Below, one piece after another: positions 51,184 through 62,790 of a DNA stretch of 64,000 bases; position 1 is the first letter of the stretch, and each line of letters begins with the position of its first letter. Both the position numbers and the translations under genes were made by a program. Origin of the DNA: Piezodorus guildinii (taxonomy: Eukaryota; Arthropoda; Insecta; Hemiptera; Pentatomidae); contig CM041298.1 of the NCBI GenBank assembly GCA_023052935.1, positions 4,444,063-4,508,062 on the forward strand, written 5' to 3'. The notes beneath the pieces were generated by a model, which was not told the DNA's origin, made no database searches, and saw only the letters and a list, made by a program, of their open reading frames with translations.

Positions 51184-54100
51184 TCAAATTCTTTTGTTAA
51201 TCGATTGTAAATATTTATTTATACTGAAAATTTTTTTATTGTTCGTAAATTTTAATAAATTTTCATAACTAATATTCTGATTATTATTTATTTCAAAAAT
51301 CATCTCTTCTCTTTGAGTTTTGTATGCTGGGCACACCAATAATATGTGTTTTAGGGTCTCCCTATCACCACATTTGTCACATTGCGGAGATTCTGATACG
51401 CCTATTTTATGAAGGTAAGTGTTGCAGATCCCGTGATTTGTCCTTAATCTAATATATGTTTTTACCACGTTTTTGCTAAAATTTGTTTCCGCGAACCAAG
51501 GTTTTCGAATAATTTTGGGAAATATGGTTTTGTAAAATTGTCCAGTGGGGTTTTCCTGATATAACTGTTGCCAAATTTCGAATGTATTTAATTTAATGGT
51601 TTTGTAAAAATCTTTGAATGGTATCCGAAAGTCAACTTGTTGCCCAGCTGTGGTGGCAGATTTAGCCAGTCCATCTACTACCTCGTTGCCTGGGATTCCC
51701 GCGTGACCCTTAATCCACCGAAATACTAAAACTTTTTTATTTTTGACCGCTATGTAGTGGTTTTTCATGACCTCCATTTGTAAGCTACTGATGTTTTTGT
51801 TAATACTATTAGTCAGTGACAATAATGCACTCTTACAATCCGTCAAAATAACAAAATTACGATCCGCGGATTTATTAATGTATCTGACGGCTTCCAATAT
51901 GGCATACATTTCAGCAGTATGAGAAGAACAACCAGTAGGTAATTTATACTGTGCATTATGGTTGTATTTAGGAATATGAATCGCACTACCTGAATTATTA
52001 TTAATATTTGAGCCATCGGTATATATATGAATATGATGCGGCCATTTGTCTGCAAGCAATGCTTTAGTAGTAGAGGCAATCATTGAATGAGGCAATGGGT
52101 TACCGACTTCTATTTCTATATTGAATTTTTGTAATAGTATCTCGTATTTTAATTGATATTGAGGTAGCATTTTATTTGAATATATATCACGTAATGAATT
52201 TTGATATTTTATAAAACTATTGAAAACTAATGGTGTATATTTCTTTTTCTCCCAATAAGCTTTACTTAAGATAAGAATGCATAGGTTAACTATTTTACTG
52301 TAGCAATTCTGATTGTTAGCGTACGTTTTAAAAAAGATTCTGTCGGTTAGTAGCTGTCTTCTTAGTTTAAGGGGTGGTTCGCTGGCTTCGTTTAATAAGG
52401 CATCGATAGGGATGGAATTAAGAGCTCCTAAACAAATTCTTATGCACCTATTATGAATCATATCCAACTTACGCAAATGTGTATTAGGGGCCTCACCGTA
52501 TAATGTGACTCCGTAATCGAATATGGATTTTATTGTGCTCCTATAGAATAACAAAGATATGCTTGGATCTGCTCCCCATTTACTGTTATTGCTAATCATT
52601 TTTAATATGCTCATTTTTTTTTCCGACCGTTTTATGATTTCATAAATGTGTTGATTCCAATTTAGTTTTCGGTTGAAATAAACTCCTAAGAATCTCACGA
52701 CATTAACGCTTGTGAAGAAAGTTCCAGCTAATTCAACTCGCTCATCAAGGGGAAATGTGCGTTCTCTAGTGAACGGGCATATAACTGATTTAGAAGCTGA
52801 AATCGTCATTCCTGTCTCTAACTCCCATCTCCTTAACCCTCTTACTGTCTCGTCCAGTAACTCGACACATTTATTAATATCTTGATTTGAGGTATATAGG
52901 CAAATATCATCGGCAAATTGTAAGATTGAAACTTTCTCAGGTAAGTATTTTTTTAAATCTGTAGAAAATATTGCAAATAATAAACTACTGAGAATACCTC
53001 CTTGAGGTAAACCTATCTGTGCCACCCTACTCATGATTATTGAATTTGATATTTTTAATGATATCTTTCTATCGCTGATCAGATTGATAATATTGTCAAT
53101 ATATTTTATGGGAAACCCATGTCTGTCATTTTATAATTGAGTATGTGTAACGGAACAGTGTCGTATGCCTTTGCTATGTCTAAAAATAAAGCTACTGTTT
53201 TTTTCCCTGATGTGAAAGCTGTATGTATGTCAGTATGTAATTCTAGAAGGCAATCCATCGTTGATTTACCTTTACGGAAACCGAACTGGTAATCAGGCAA
53301 TTTATCTTGTGATTCTAACCACCACTCCATTCGTTCCTTTACCATTCTTTCAAACGTCTTCAATACACACGAACTTAACGAAATCGGTCTATATGAGGAA
53401 GCGTTATTGGGATCCTTATCTGGTTTCAATATTGGTACAACACAGAACTCCTTCCATGAGTCAGGTATTACATTTGATTGCCAAACATCATTTAAGATTT
53501 TTAATAAGCTCATTTTAATTTTCTTCGGAAGTCTGTTTAACATGATGTAATGTATATTGTCAAGTCCTGGTGCTGTATTAGGATTCTTCTTTAAAGAGTT
53601 ATTGAGCTCTTCTAGAGTAAACTGTTTCATTAGTTGAAAATTTTCTTCAGACGTTTCTTCTCTACTGTCAGTGATTAAACTATTTTTAAAAATGACATAT
53701 GGGGGCGCCAGTGTGTCCATAAATTCTTCACACCATTCATCGTTTGTGACTGGTAAGCGGTTACTTGTTTTGCGATTGGTGAGTACAGCTAGTTTATGCC
53801 AAATATCCTTAATCGGGGTAGATTTATTGATACTTCCACAGAATAGTCGCCAGGAATTTCTCTGTTTATCTCTTGTGAGTTTTTTGAATTCCGCATCCGC
53901 CTTTTTGTATGTCAAAAATGTTGAAGAATTTGGGGTTTTTATATATGTTTTGTAGGCATTTTTTCTATTTTGTAGTGAAAGACTACATTCATTATCCCAC
54001 CAACCTCTGCTAAATTTTCTCCTGTAAATTTGTTTGTAAGTTGGTATTGACTTCGTGCCAGCTTTATTCAAAAATTGTATGAACTGTTCATATGTAGGGT

Positions 54101-54884
54101 TATCGGATAGGAGATGGAAATTATCTGAGGTACACGTTTCGTATTCCTCCCAATTAGCAGCCTTTATTTGCCACTTTCTGGTCGATTTACTCATATTGGT
54201 ATCTTTAAATTGCATATTGTGAATCTCCATTACGATCGGTAAATGATTAGAACCTAAGGGATCATCGTGAACTTTCCATTGTATATTGTTTACGATATTG
54301 GGTGAGCAGAGAGTGATATCCAAGGCAATATTATTAGTCTGACTCACATTATTTACGTATGTAGCGGATCCATCATTCAATAGTACTAAGCTGGAGTTTT
54401 CTATTGCAGAAACTAATTTCTTTTCCCATTTTATCACAGAAATTACAGCCCCACTGGTAATGGTGAGCATTGGCATCTCCTGCCAGAATTAATGGAAAGT
54501 CAAAACTCATAATAAATTTTTCCCAATGATATTTAGTTACTAAATTTTTAGGAGGGTTATAATACGAAACTATGTTAATTTTAAAATTTTTATTGAGTAC
54601 GACTTTCGCGGCAATCACATCCATACCGTCTATTTTATGAAAGTTTCTAACCTGTGTAAAGTTGTATTTATTCCTAATCAAAATGGCTACTCCCCCCCAG
54701 CCATCATCTCTATCTTTCCTTATGATATTGTATCCGGGAAATTCACATATGTGTTATGCTTGAACCAAGTTTCTGATATTAGGGCAATATCAATATTGTC
54801 TGTAAATAAAAAATATTCTAAACTATTTTTATTTGCTATTGCTGATCTAGCGTTCCATTGTAATAATTTATAGGATTTAGTCAT
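51184..54884 (-). pseudogene. ORF2 polyprotein: endonuclease, reverse transcriptase, RNase H (three frameshifts)
   Basis: Begins MTKSYKLLQWNARSAIANKN at 54884. Endonuclease: ALISETWFK, DGWGGVAILI, LAGDANAHHYQWG, and DPLGSNHLPIV. RT: LKPDKDPNNASSYRPISLSS, FGFRKGKSTMDCLLELH, FLDIAKAYDTV, IGLPQGGILSSLLFAIF, and catalytic FADD (LQFADDICLYTS). RNase H: IYTDGSNINN, HTAEMYAILEAVRYI, VILTDCKSALLSL and WIKGHAGIPGNEVVDGLAKS, with the D/E/D set visible. The C-terminal zinc-binding block is CDKCGDRETLKHILLVCP. Frameshifts lie near 54738, 54425 and 53113; open stretches are 54373-54681, 53106-54476 and 51184-53034. Catalytic residues remain, so restoring activity would need few changes, but as read it is dead. 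Confidence 0.9.
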
Positions 54885-54969
54885 AAAAATGGTGGGCTAA
54901 ATTAGATACTGATGAATTATTTTTTGAAAAATTATTAAAAATAGTTTAGATAAAATATTTTTATCTGAA

Positions 54970-56384
54970 TCAATGATTTATTAACAAGCTATCTCCTCTC
55001 TCTCTTATTATGTTCCTAATCTCTTCTTCAGAAATTATTAAATTTTTGTTTGACAAAATTGAACTTACAATTGAATAAATAGCTTCTGAAATTTGATTTA
55101 TTTTATTCGGTTTAACCTGAGGTGTTCCAGTAGTTTTAGGTTTTGGGAAATTTGTATTAGAAGGTAAAGGGTTTGATGGGTATAAAGGAATTTTATAACT
55201 ATTATTAATCTCCCTCCTTGCTTGTTCGGTAGGGTCAACGCTTGGATGTTTATCCGGACTTGAAACTCTTACTCGTTTATTTACACTAATTTTACTTATT
55301 ACTGAAGAGTTATTTTTGTTATATAATTGTTTGTTGTTAGTTTGATCTAATGCTGGGAACGATTCAGGTGTCTGTCTTAATACGGCCCAACTGTATGATT
55401 TGCCTTCTAGGAAATGTTTTGCTTCCATATAGGTTAGATTTTGGGTGGCCATTAATTCTTTTATATTTTTTTGTTTTTTATATTCCGGACATATATCTTT
55501 AGCTAGAGAAGAATGATTTTGATGGCAGTGAATGCATTTCAATAATGTACCGGAGGGCACTCTTCTTTCGCATGTTTTTCACCGCAATCCGAACACCTGG
55601 GTGTCGTACTTTTACATTGAGTGGTCACGTGACCATAACGAAAGCATGCTTGACATTGTACTACTGATTGAATGTACTTTTGTACCTCGCATCTCACGTG
55701 ATGGATGCTTACATAATTAGGGAGAAACTGTCCTCTAAAATTAATTAGAACCGTACCCGTCGGTTTAAGTTCATATTCTTTTGTATCTCGGTTTAAAACC
55801 TTCCTTTTGAACCTTCTGACTGAGATAATTTTTAGAGATTCGGAATATAAAGTTTTAATATTAGTTAATATGTCTTCCTCGGATAAATTAGTATCTATTC
55901 CTCTAATTACTCCTTTTCTTTCCAGCATAAATTGTGGAATATACACTACAAAATGTTTCGACTTTAAAATTTCCGAATTGACTAGTGCGTTCGCGTGTGA
56001 ACCTAAGCGAGTTTCAACTTTTATTCTATTGCGACCCGACCTGGTGATAGACAGAATGTTATTGTAAATTACTGGACAAGAATCATTTAATAGTTTTCCA
56101 ACAGACATTGGATGTATTCGACCAATTCCAACCCCTTCCATCGACTTACTCTCAACAAAAACAAAATATGGGCCCATGTCTCTCTCCTCATATAAGCGTG
56201 GTAGAGAGTTTTGTGTTCTATCTGTCGAGGCTTTACTAATTTCCTGCTCTTCGTTGCTTGCATTATTTTTGTGTTCTGCAGGCATCATTTCTATTTCCGT
56301 GCTTAAGTTTATTGTTTCATTATTATTCAAACTACTTAACTTATCAGGCGGGATAACCTCCCTCCCATCACTTGTGCCAGACAT
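54970..56384 (-). pseudogene. ORF1 Gag-like RNA-binding protein (one frameshift)
   Basis: About 470 residues over two frames (55539-56384 and 54970-55560) joined by a one-base shift near 55550. An acidic N-terminus precedes an RNA-recognition-like region (residues about 70-220, MSVGKLLND, VETRLGSHANALVN, GVIRGIDTNLSEEDIL), then three zinc knuckles in sequence: CQACFRYGHVTTQC (CX2CX4HX4C), CSDCGEKHAKEEC (CX2CX3HX4C) and, after the shift, CIHCHQNHSSLAKDIC. The tail is basic and Ser/Pro-rich. The three-knuckle layout is standard for Gag of Jockey/I/R1 LINEs, which coat the element RNA. It precedes ORF2 with about 85 bases between. Confidence 0.85.
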
Positions 56385-56700
56385 AGTGAGTTAGTTCAGT
56401 GCAGAATTATGCACAGTTTACAAAAATAACGATAAAGATATCTAAAAAATAACTAAACAATATGTTTGCAAAGAAAATAATATTTATAAGGAAACTAATT
56501 AAAAGAAAAAAAATATCAAAAGGTTATCTGTTAAACAGCGCGAAGGTCTCTCTGCCACCTCCTCCGCCGAAGTCCAAACAGGAGCCTTGTTCTTGATAAC
56601 TATTTGGGACACTATATACACCGAATTACCGAGTAAAATAAATACTTAAAAATTGCGAAAAATTTTCACACTTTTAAGACAATGTTGGTAACAGCTGTCT

Positions 56701-56908
56701 ATGAAAAGAAGATAAAACTTACTGATTATTTAAGATAATAATATAATTGATTTTTTAATAAAACACATGTTTCTATATAAATTTAATTTGATTAATTCCT
56801 TAATAATTTCACGTATTTTTATCTCTAACTGTATTTGAAAATTCTTTCATTGATTTTAAAAATGGAGGTAAGTGAAAGTCGTGTGTTGCCCGCACCAGAT
56901 TTTTTTTT
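56701..56908 (-). repeat. DR1 repeat, right part of the split copy
   Basis: From ATGAAAAGAAGATAAAACTT to TTGCCCGCACCAGATTTTTT. Together with 50322-51026 it makes a complete copy of about 900 bases. Confidence 0.9.
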
Positions 56909-57924
56909 AATAAACTGCACACTAAAATAGTTATTGAAGCAAAACCACATGCTTTTCTGAAATTTTATGTTTTTTTGACAATTTGGCCAATATTGACACC
57001 CACGTATTTCAGTAGGTGTTCCTAATTTTCCACCATGTTACATAACAAACATGTTGGAAATTTATTGTTCTTTGAAATTGCTAACGACAAAGTTTGCTCT
57101 GAAATGTCCAGAAAGAGATTTAGAAGTAAAAAACTGAAAAAAGTGTTGTTTTTTTTTAGTTTTTTTCAAGATGGCGGAAAACTTGGGTTTTTATTTAGGG
57201 GAGCAGTACAAACAATCGTGCCTAAAAATTAAATTTACCCCACCTTTTTCTAGCCAACCCCCTTTTTTGGTCTAATTCTACTGGCCTATCTGTGAGCCTG
57301 TTTATTTTTTTTTTGTTCAGTCCACTTCTTTCCCGTTTTCAGTGTTGTACTTATATCTTGGGTTTTTTCTGAAGAGGAACTACATACATATATATATTTA
57401 CGCGATGTATTTATATTAATACAGTTTTCATCTGTGACAACCTGTACTTTGATTGATACTTTGACCATACTTTGATTCCTTTGAAAACGACCGGTCTGCT
57501 AAACCATAATATTACCATATCCTACGGAGCAGCCCGAACTGGAACTTGGGCTGGAAGGAGAGGTTAAACCTAGGTCAGAGTGTGGCAACCCCACTCGTGA
57601 GAATGGACCCCACATTTCCGGCAATATTACCTCCAGAGAGCTGTAGCTTATGTAAGAGAGCGTCCGCTGGAGCAGTTGTGTAATAGAGGGCGCTAGGGTC
57701 GCGACTCCCTCGTTATCTCGTACCGTCCGAATTAGTCCGACCCGCGGTCTGTCGAGAAGTCAATGACTTGAAAACTTTTTGCATTGCCTCTAAAAAATGT
57801 TTTAATTTCTAGAAGAGTTTTTTGACAATAATATTTCCCGTATGCAATAAGCAAATATGTTTACTAATTAGAAGCAGAATAATGAGGGCCGAATCAGTAA
57901 CATAATATCTTGGAAGCATTGATA
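56909..57924. other. Unassigned sequence
   Basis: 57530-57780 is a GC-rich patch. A 65-codon plus frame at 57035-57232 has no motif. Confidence 0.3.
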
Positions 57925-58158
57925 ATTAACAGCTAAATATGCAAGTTGAGCGAATTTGATACACGACTAAAGGAGACAACTGAAAAAATATTTTTTTAAC
58001 ACAATTGTTTTGTTTTTGAACATAAGAACAGTAATATAGATGTATAATATACCGTTCGAAAGCTACAGAATTTGGAAAAAACATTTCTTATACTCAAGCT
58101 TTTAAAAGTTAATACAGAGTGATGAAAAGCCGATAAAACTAACTGATTATTATTTTTT
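57925..58158 (-). repeat. DR1 fragment interrupted by SINE1
   Basis: AACAGCTAAATATGCAAGTT to AAACTAACTGATTATTA, cut by SINE1; resumes at 58436 after a loss of about 60 DR1 bases at the insertion point. Confidence 0.75.
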
Positions 58159-58166
58159 TTTTTTTT

Positions 58167-58434
58167 TCGTCCGTTTATGCTACTGTGGCTAACCGGACGA
58201 TGCTACAGTGCTAGTCCTAAATTTTGCCTATCCAGGTTTTATTAGGGTAGGGATCTTTAACGAGTACCTGACATCGCACAGGCTTGGGACCACCTTTTAA
58301 CGTCCCCTCCGAAGGACGGCGTAACTAAGGATTTTTTACTCCCATTAAAAAATCCTAGGACCACCTGCGGGCTTGAACCCGTGACCTTTGGCATGGGAGA
58401 CTGTTACGCTAGCCACCCAGCTACAAGTGATCCC
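58167..58434 (-). mobile_element. SINE1, nearly full length, inside DR1
   Basis: Minus copy with intact B-box complement GGGCTTGAACCCGTGACC and head GGGATCACTTGTAGCTGGGT. A T-run (58150-58166) borders its 3' side. Confidence 0.85.
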
Positions 58435-58435
58435 G

Positions 58436-58558
58436 AAATTCAATTTAATTAGTTCATTAATAGTTTCACACATTCTTATCCCTAACGGTAGAAAATTCTT
58501 TAATCTATTTTAAAAACGGAGATAAGTGAAAGTCGTGTGTTGCCGCACCAGATTTTTT
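58436..58558 (-). repeat. DR1 terminal fragment after SINE1
   Basis: AAATTCAATTTAATTAGTTC to TTGCCGCACCAGATTTTTTT. Confidence 0.75.
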
Positions 58559-58564
58559 TAAAAT

Positions 58565-58807
58565 AGGTCAAGTGTTCAAACCCACAGGTGGTCCTATGAT
58601 TTTTTAATGGGAGTAAAAAATCCTTAGTTATGCCGTCCTTTGGAGGGGACGTTAAAAGGTGGTTCCGAGCCTGTGCGATGTCAGGTACTCGTTAAAGATC
58701 CCTACCCTAATAAAACCTGGATAGGCAAAATTTACGACTAGCACTGTAGGTAGCATCGTCCGGTTAGCCACAGTAGCACAAAGTGACGTTAAATAAATAA
58801 ACAAACA
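58565..58807 (+). mobile_element. SINE1, 5'-truncated, inverted relative to the previous copy
   Basis: Begins AGGTCAAGTGTTCAAACCC (mutated B-box) and ends GACGTTAAATAAATAAACAA. It shares TAGCACTGTAG and CCGGTTAGCCACAGTAGCA with 58167-58434, so the two are sister copies. Confidence 0.8.
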
Positions 58808-59290
58808 ACTCATTTTTACCTGCCTCTTCTCTCACCGTGTATAACGGCCTTTTGTGATAGTAAATAAATAGTATTGAGATAGCTGTAAATTAAACTATTA
58901 TTTAAAATGAAAAAAAAAATATATTGACCTGTCTCGTTTAGAAAGGGCGATAAAATTCCTATAAAGTGCTATAACAATCACCTCATTTAATATTATTGCC
59001 TTTCCCTGTTCGAAATTTATTCTATAACGAGGTTGTAAACTATTTTCATCTTTTATTGCTGTAATAAACTTTTTATATAGTATTCTAGTTGATTGTAGAA
59101 TGAGAAATCTTGTCTATTTTTTTTTCTATCACCTTTAACTTAATGACTTTATATATTGTAGGATGAGATGGTTAAAGTCTCGGTCAATAAATGTCTTCAC
59201 TATCTATCGATCCGTATTCATATATCCATTAGTTATATAATGCCTTCCGTGTTTAAGGACGATGTTTCGAAACCGGCAAATGGCTCTAGG
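58808..59290. other. Unassigned AT-rich sequence
   Basis: No recognisable feature. Confidence 0.3.
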
Positions 59291-59318
59291 AGATTTAACG
59301 GGAGTAAAAATTCTTTGG
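59291..59318 (+). mobile_element. SINE1 fragment, left of LINE-B insertion
   Basis: GGAGATTTAACGGGAGTAAA then AATTCTTTGG corresponds to the SINE1 body; continues at 60199. Confidence 0.65.
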
Positions 59319-60198
59319 ATATGATATGTTAAAAAAAAATTCTTAAGATTCGTAAAAATTCTTTAGATATGATATCTTTAAATATGGGTGACAAGATTCC
59401 GGATTTGGGGTATGCCGATGATCTGGTACTGCTAGGTGAAGACACGGAAACCATACAACTAAATACAAGTGTGTTAATAAAAACCGGTAAAGAAATAGGA
59501 CTCGAATTAAATACCGATAAGACGAAATATATAATTAGTAGCAGAAATAGTGTCGATCTTGGTGATATTGATGTATCAGGGCATACTTTTGAACACGTAG
59601 AGAAATTCAAGTATAACTAGAAATGAAAAAATGAAATCCAGGAAGAAATAAAGTCCCGGTTAAAGGTGGGAAATGCGTGTTATTATTCAGTTGATAAGTT
59701 ACTTAGCTCGCGGCTTCTATCTAAAAACTTAAAGGTTAGAATTTATAAAACTATTATTCTTCCAACGGTTCTTTACGGATGTGAAACGTGGCCGCTTACT
59801 TTGAAGGATGAACAACGGCTTAAGGTTTTCGAAAATAAGGTATTGCGTAAAATATTTGGTCCGAAGATAGATGAGGCCACTGGGGAGTTTAGAAGGTTAC
59901 ACAACGCGGAATTGCGGAACTTGTATCCTGTGAATATAATTGAGCTGATTGCATAGCGGAGACTCAAATGGGCGAGTAAAGTTGTTGGGCTCGATGACGA
60001 GCGGATTCCGAGAAAGTTGGTATTTGCTGATCCGACTGGTAGGCGTCCGAAAGGTAGGCCGAAACGGAGATGGGAGGATTGCGTTAAGGCTGATCTCGGG
60101 AGCTTGGGCTTGAATGGTGAACATTGGACGAGTCTGTGTAGGCGGAATTTGGTGGTATCGGCATCGAACCTTCGGGTTCGCTAAGCCTATTATTATTA
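59319..60198 (+). pseudogene. LINE-B 3' fragment including the RT catalytic box
   Basis: The longest LINE-B piece here. Frame 59369-59620 starts SLNMGDKIPDLGYADDLVLL (catalytic YADD) and continues ELNTDKTKYIISSRNSVDLG to KYN, then a stop and frameshift. Frame 59666-59956 resumes GNACYYSVDKLLSSRLLSKN, YGCETWPLTLKDEQRLKVFE, stops at a TAG (59953-59955), and the same frame continues to RRPKGRPKRRWEDCVK. It ends GGTTCGCTAAGCCTATTATT. TAAAAATTCTTTGG on both sides (59305-59318, 60199-60212) is the target duplication. Confidence 0.85.
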
Positions 60199-60320
60199 TA
60201 AAAATTCTTTGGTTGTGCCGCTCTTCGGAGGGGACGTGAAATGGTGGTCGCTAGCCTGTGCGATGTCAGATATTTCCTAACCTCGTTGAACCTGGATATG
60301 CGAAATTTAGGACCCACCCT
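60199..60320 (+). mobile_element. SINE1 fragment, right of LINE-B insertion
   Basis: AAAAATTCTTTGGTTGTGCC to GCGAAATTTAGGACCCACC; diverged, lacks the tail. Confidence 0.65.
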
Positions 60321-60471
60321 GTTTTCCGAGTCGTGGCTTATGTGGAAAAGGAAAGGGAGTGATAATATATAGTAAATAGTTAGAGAATAATAGAAATAGA
60401 GTTAGAAGTAAAGACATTTTTTATAGGTTCTTTTTTTTTTTTTTTTTTGAAACCTCAACAACAATTTATAG

Positions 60472-60728
60472 GGGATCACTTGTAGCTGAGTGGTTATGCC
60501 AAAGGTCACGGGTTCAAACCGCAGGTGGTCCTAGGATTTTTTAATGGGAGTAAAAAATCCTTAATTGTGCCGTCCTTCGGAGGGGACGTTAAAGTACATG
60601 CTATGTCAGGTACTCCTTAAAGATCCCTATCCTAATAAAACCTGGATAGGCAAAATTTAGGACTCCCACTGAAGCATCGTCCGTATAGCCTTAGTAGCAT
60701 AAAGGGACGTCAAATAAATAAACAAACT
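60472..60728 (+). mobile_element. SINE1 with 8-bp target duplication
   Basis: Head GGGGATCACTTGTAGCTGAG, B-box GGTCACGGGTTCAAACCG (one base lost), internal deletion in the CGAGCCTGTGCGATG block, and tail GACGTCAAATAAATAAAC. ATTTATAG flanks at 60464-60471 and 60729-60736. Confidence 0.85.
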
Positions 60729-60894
60729 ATTTATAGCAAAAAATGTATTGAATGAATTCTAAAGAACGCAGGATTTCAATTTTTTTTTAATTTATTGTTT
60801 TATTCATTATTATTTTATTGTTTTTTGTTCCTCGCGTTCTCCTGATCCTAAAACCCATTACTACTTTCTCTATCTATCTTTAAATAATTTAATA

Positions 60895-61186
60895 TATTTA
60901 TTGGTATTTGCAACAGTATAATAAAATACATTTAGTAAATGTGATACAAGATATGTTGACACGATTCATATGTTAGGGACACTACTCATTTACAACTGTA
61001 TTATACAACACAACGAGTAAATATGCAGGGTGAAGAAAAGTCATGAAAATGTCTTGAGAAAGAACTTTACTAACTATTTTAAGGCATAGGTCCCGAGGCC
61101 GCCTTCTTTTCAGTCGCCTTGGAGGGTATATTAGAAATATCTAAGATTACGGACAAGTTGGTTTGTGTAGGCAGGGAGTTTGGAAT
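60895..61186 (-). mobile_element. Jockey-like LINE 3' end (composite)
   Basis: Two fused 3' ends: ACAGTATAATAAAATACATT to CACTACTCATTT, then ACAACTGTATTATACAACAC onwards with CTTTTCAGTCGCCTTGGAGG. Confidence 0.6.
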
Positions 61187-61600
61187 GAATTTTTAATATA
61201 TCTATTTATATTTGCAACAGTATGATAAAATACATTTAGTAAATGTGATACAAGATATGTTGACATGATTCATAAGTAAGGATACTACCCATTGGCAGCT
61301 CCCCAAAAACTATGCTAAACTAGAAGGTCTCGGGCCATCTTCTTTTCAGACGACTCGAGGATTATCAGAGATTGTAGAGGAAGCTAGGATTGAAAATAGT
61401 GGGTTAGAGTGGGAATGGAGTTTGTCATTAAAGGAGTGGTACCTGGTTCGCGCCAAGTCAGCAACAAAGGGAACGTTATGGTCTTTATGGTTTAGTGACA
61501 AAATAAAAAGCATTGAGGATTTTTCGAAGGATTTTTGTATTTAGAGGAGAAGAATTCGATGGTTTAGTAGAGCCCCAAATCTCTACTCCGTTAAGTTAGA
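61187..61600 (-). mobile_element. Jockey-like LINE 3' end
   Basis: Starts GCAACAGTATGATAAAATAC (same 3' end as at 60912), then C-terminal codons (TTTTCAGACGACTCGAGGAT) and the NKIIHKDLN region, up to AGAGCCCCAAATCTCTACTC. It has frameshifts. Confidence 0.65.
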
Positions 61601-61639
61601 GGTGTATTTATGGGTAAAATTTCATTTATTTTTTCTCGT

Positions 61640-62790
61640 TTTTTTTTTATTACCAGTCTAGGTTTCTCGGTTATAAAGCTGATAAAAATTTTCTCTATCT
61701 TCAAAAAAAACAACTTATTATTGAATTAAATATTTTTATAACTGTGTCTTTTTAAAACTAACCAGCTGATATCAACGTCTAGGTGTTAGGATCATTGTTG
61801 CATGGACTAGTATTTTTGTGGCGAATTTCAAAATAATTGGTCCAGTAGTTTCGGGATAATGCCGCGGACGGCGCACAGTGGACAATATGACCGATTTAGG
61901 TGGACAAAATTCTGAAACTAGTCTATATTTAACCTTTGGGTCTCAGATTAAGGAAAAAAATATTTTTAAAAAAATTATAAAAACTAATTAATTTTTTGAC
62001 ACGATTGACGAGCGCACAGTGGTCAAACATCAAATTTATTTGCTAAAATCTAAAACTTCCCTATATTTTACCTTTGAAGACCCAGAATACGGGAAAAATA
62101 ATACTAAAAATCTAATTATGGCTTGGAGTTGCTGAAACCTTCTAATGGATGCATTTTTATATCAGGAAATCTTTAAATTATAGACTTTAAAACTTTTAAT
62201 TCGGAGTGTTGTGTCTGAAAAAAAAATTATGTATCACCCAAAACGCAAAAAATCGCAAAAGTTCTTTGTAACATCGTAAGACTAGAAGGTTTGATGAAAC
62301 AAATCCTACAAAAAAATCCTTGGGGTAACTGTGGGATTATATGTTTTACGTTATTGAATAGGCGCATACATTTACAAATTGCTAAATTAACTTACAGGTG
62401 AGATTGCAATGTATATTCAATAAACAGTTTGGAAATATAATGTCTTACCTGTCTCAGCAATGTCCATTGTTAAACAAAAGCAGAAAGACTTTTCTCTAAA
62501 TACACCTTGAACAGAATAAATGGCCATCGAATAAAGATAATCCCACTGCCGGTTATTAGGCACTTGTGCGAACAGAAATGATTCACTCATTTACTATTTA
62601 TTTGTAAACATGGTATGGCGGGAAATATTAGTATTAAGGGTCTTGCCTACGAATAATAAAAGGTGAAGCACCAGAAAATTCCAAACTTTTGTCCACCTAA
62701 ATTGGTGATTTAGCCCACTGTGCGGCGGTCAAAAGGATCTATTTTATTCGGATTATACGTATCTCGAAACGTGAGCCCTCAAATTTAAAG
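61640..62790. repeat. DR2 repeat (SINE-free copy) carrying an inverted-repeat element
   Basis: Second copy of DR2 (compare 24690-25228). It holds the uninterrupted site TTAGGATCATTGTTGCATGG at 61786-61805. Beyond the 856-bp insert it resumes at about 62727 (TCTCGAAACGTGAGCCCTCA). Confidence 0.7.
61871..62726. mobile_element. 856-bp non-autonomous element with GCGCACAGTGG inverted ends
   Basis: Left end GCGCACAGTGGACAATATGA ... GATTTAGGTGGACAAAA (61871-61909) is inverted at 62686-62726, about 33 of 39 positions alike. The left terminal region is partly repeated in direct order at 62015-62110 (GCGCACAGTGGTCAAACATC). No coding capacity. A GGC on both sides may be the target duplication. Superfamily not determined. 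Confidence 0.65.

Larger units (their letters stand above)
51027..56700 (-). mobile_element. Two-ORF non-LTR retrotransposon of I/R1/Loa type, near full length
   Basis: A 5.67-kb minus-strand element with a poly(A) tail (T-run to 51054), ORF1 (Gag) and ORF2 (endonuclease, RT, RNase H). ATGAAAAGAAGAT at 51014-51026 and 56701-56713 is the target duplication; the host is a DR1 copy. The 5' leader is about 316 bases (56700 to 56385). It has only four apparent frameshifts in about 5 kb of coding sequence, so the insertion looks relatively young. Confidence 0.9.

Noticed and set aside
55532..56394. Plus-strand frames of 62-86 residues
   Set aside because: Antisense of the LINE Gag ORF.
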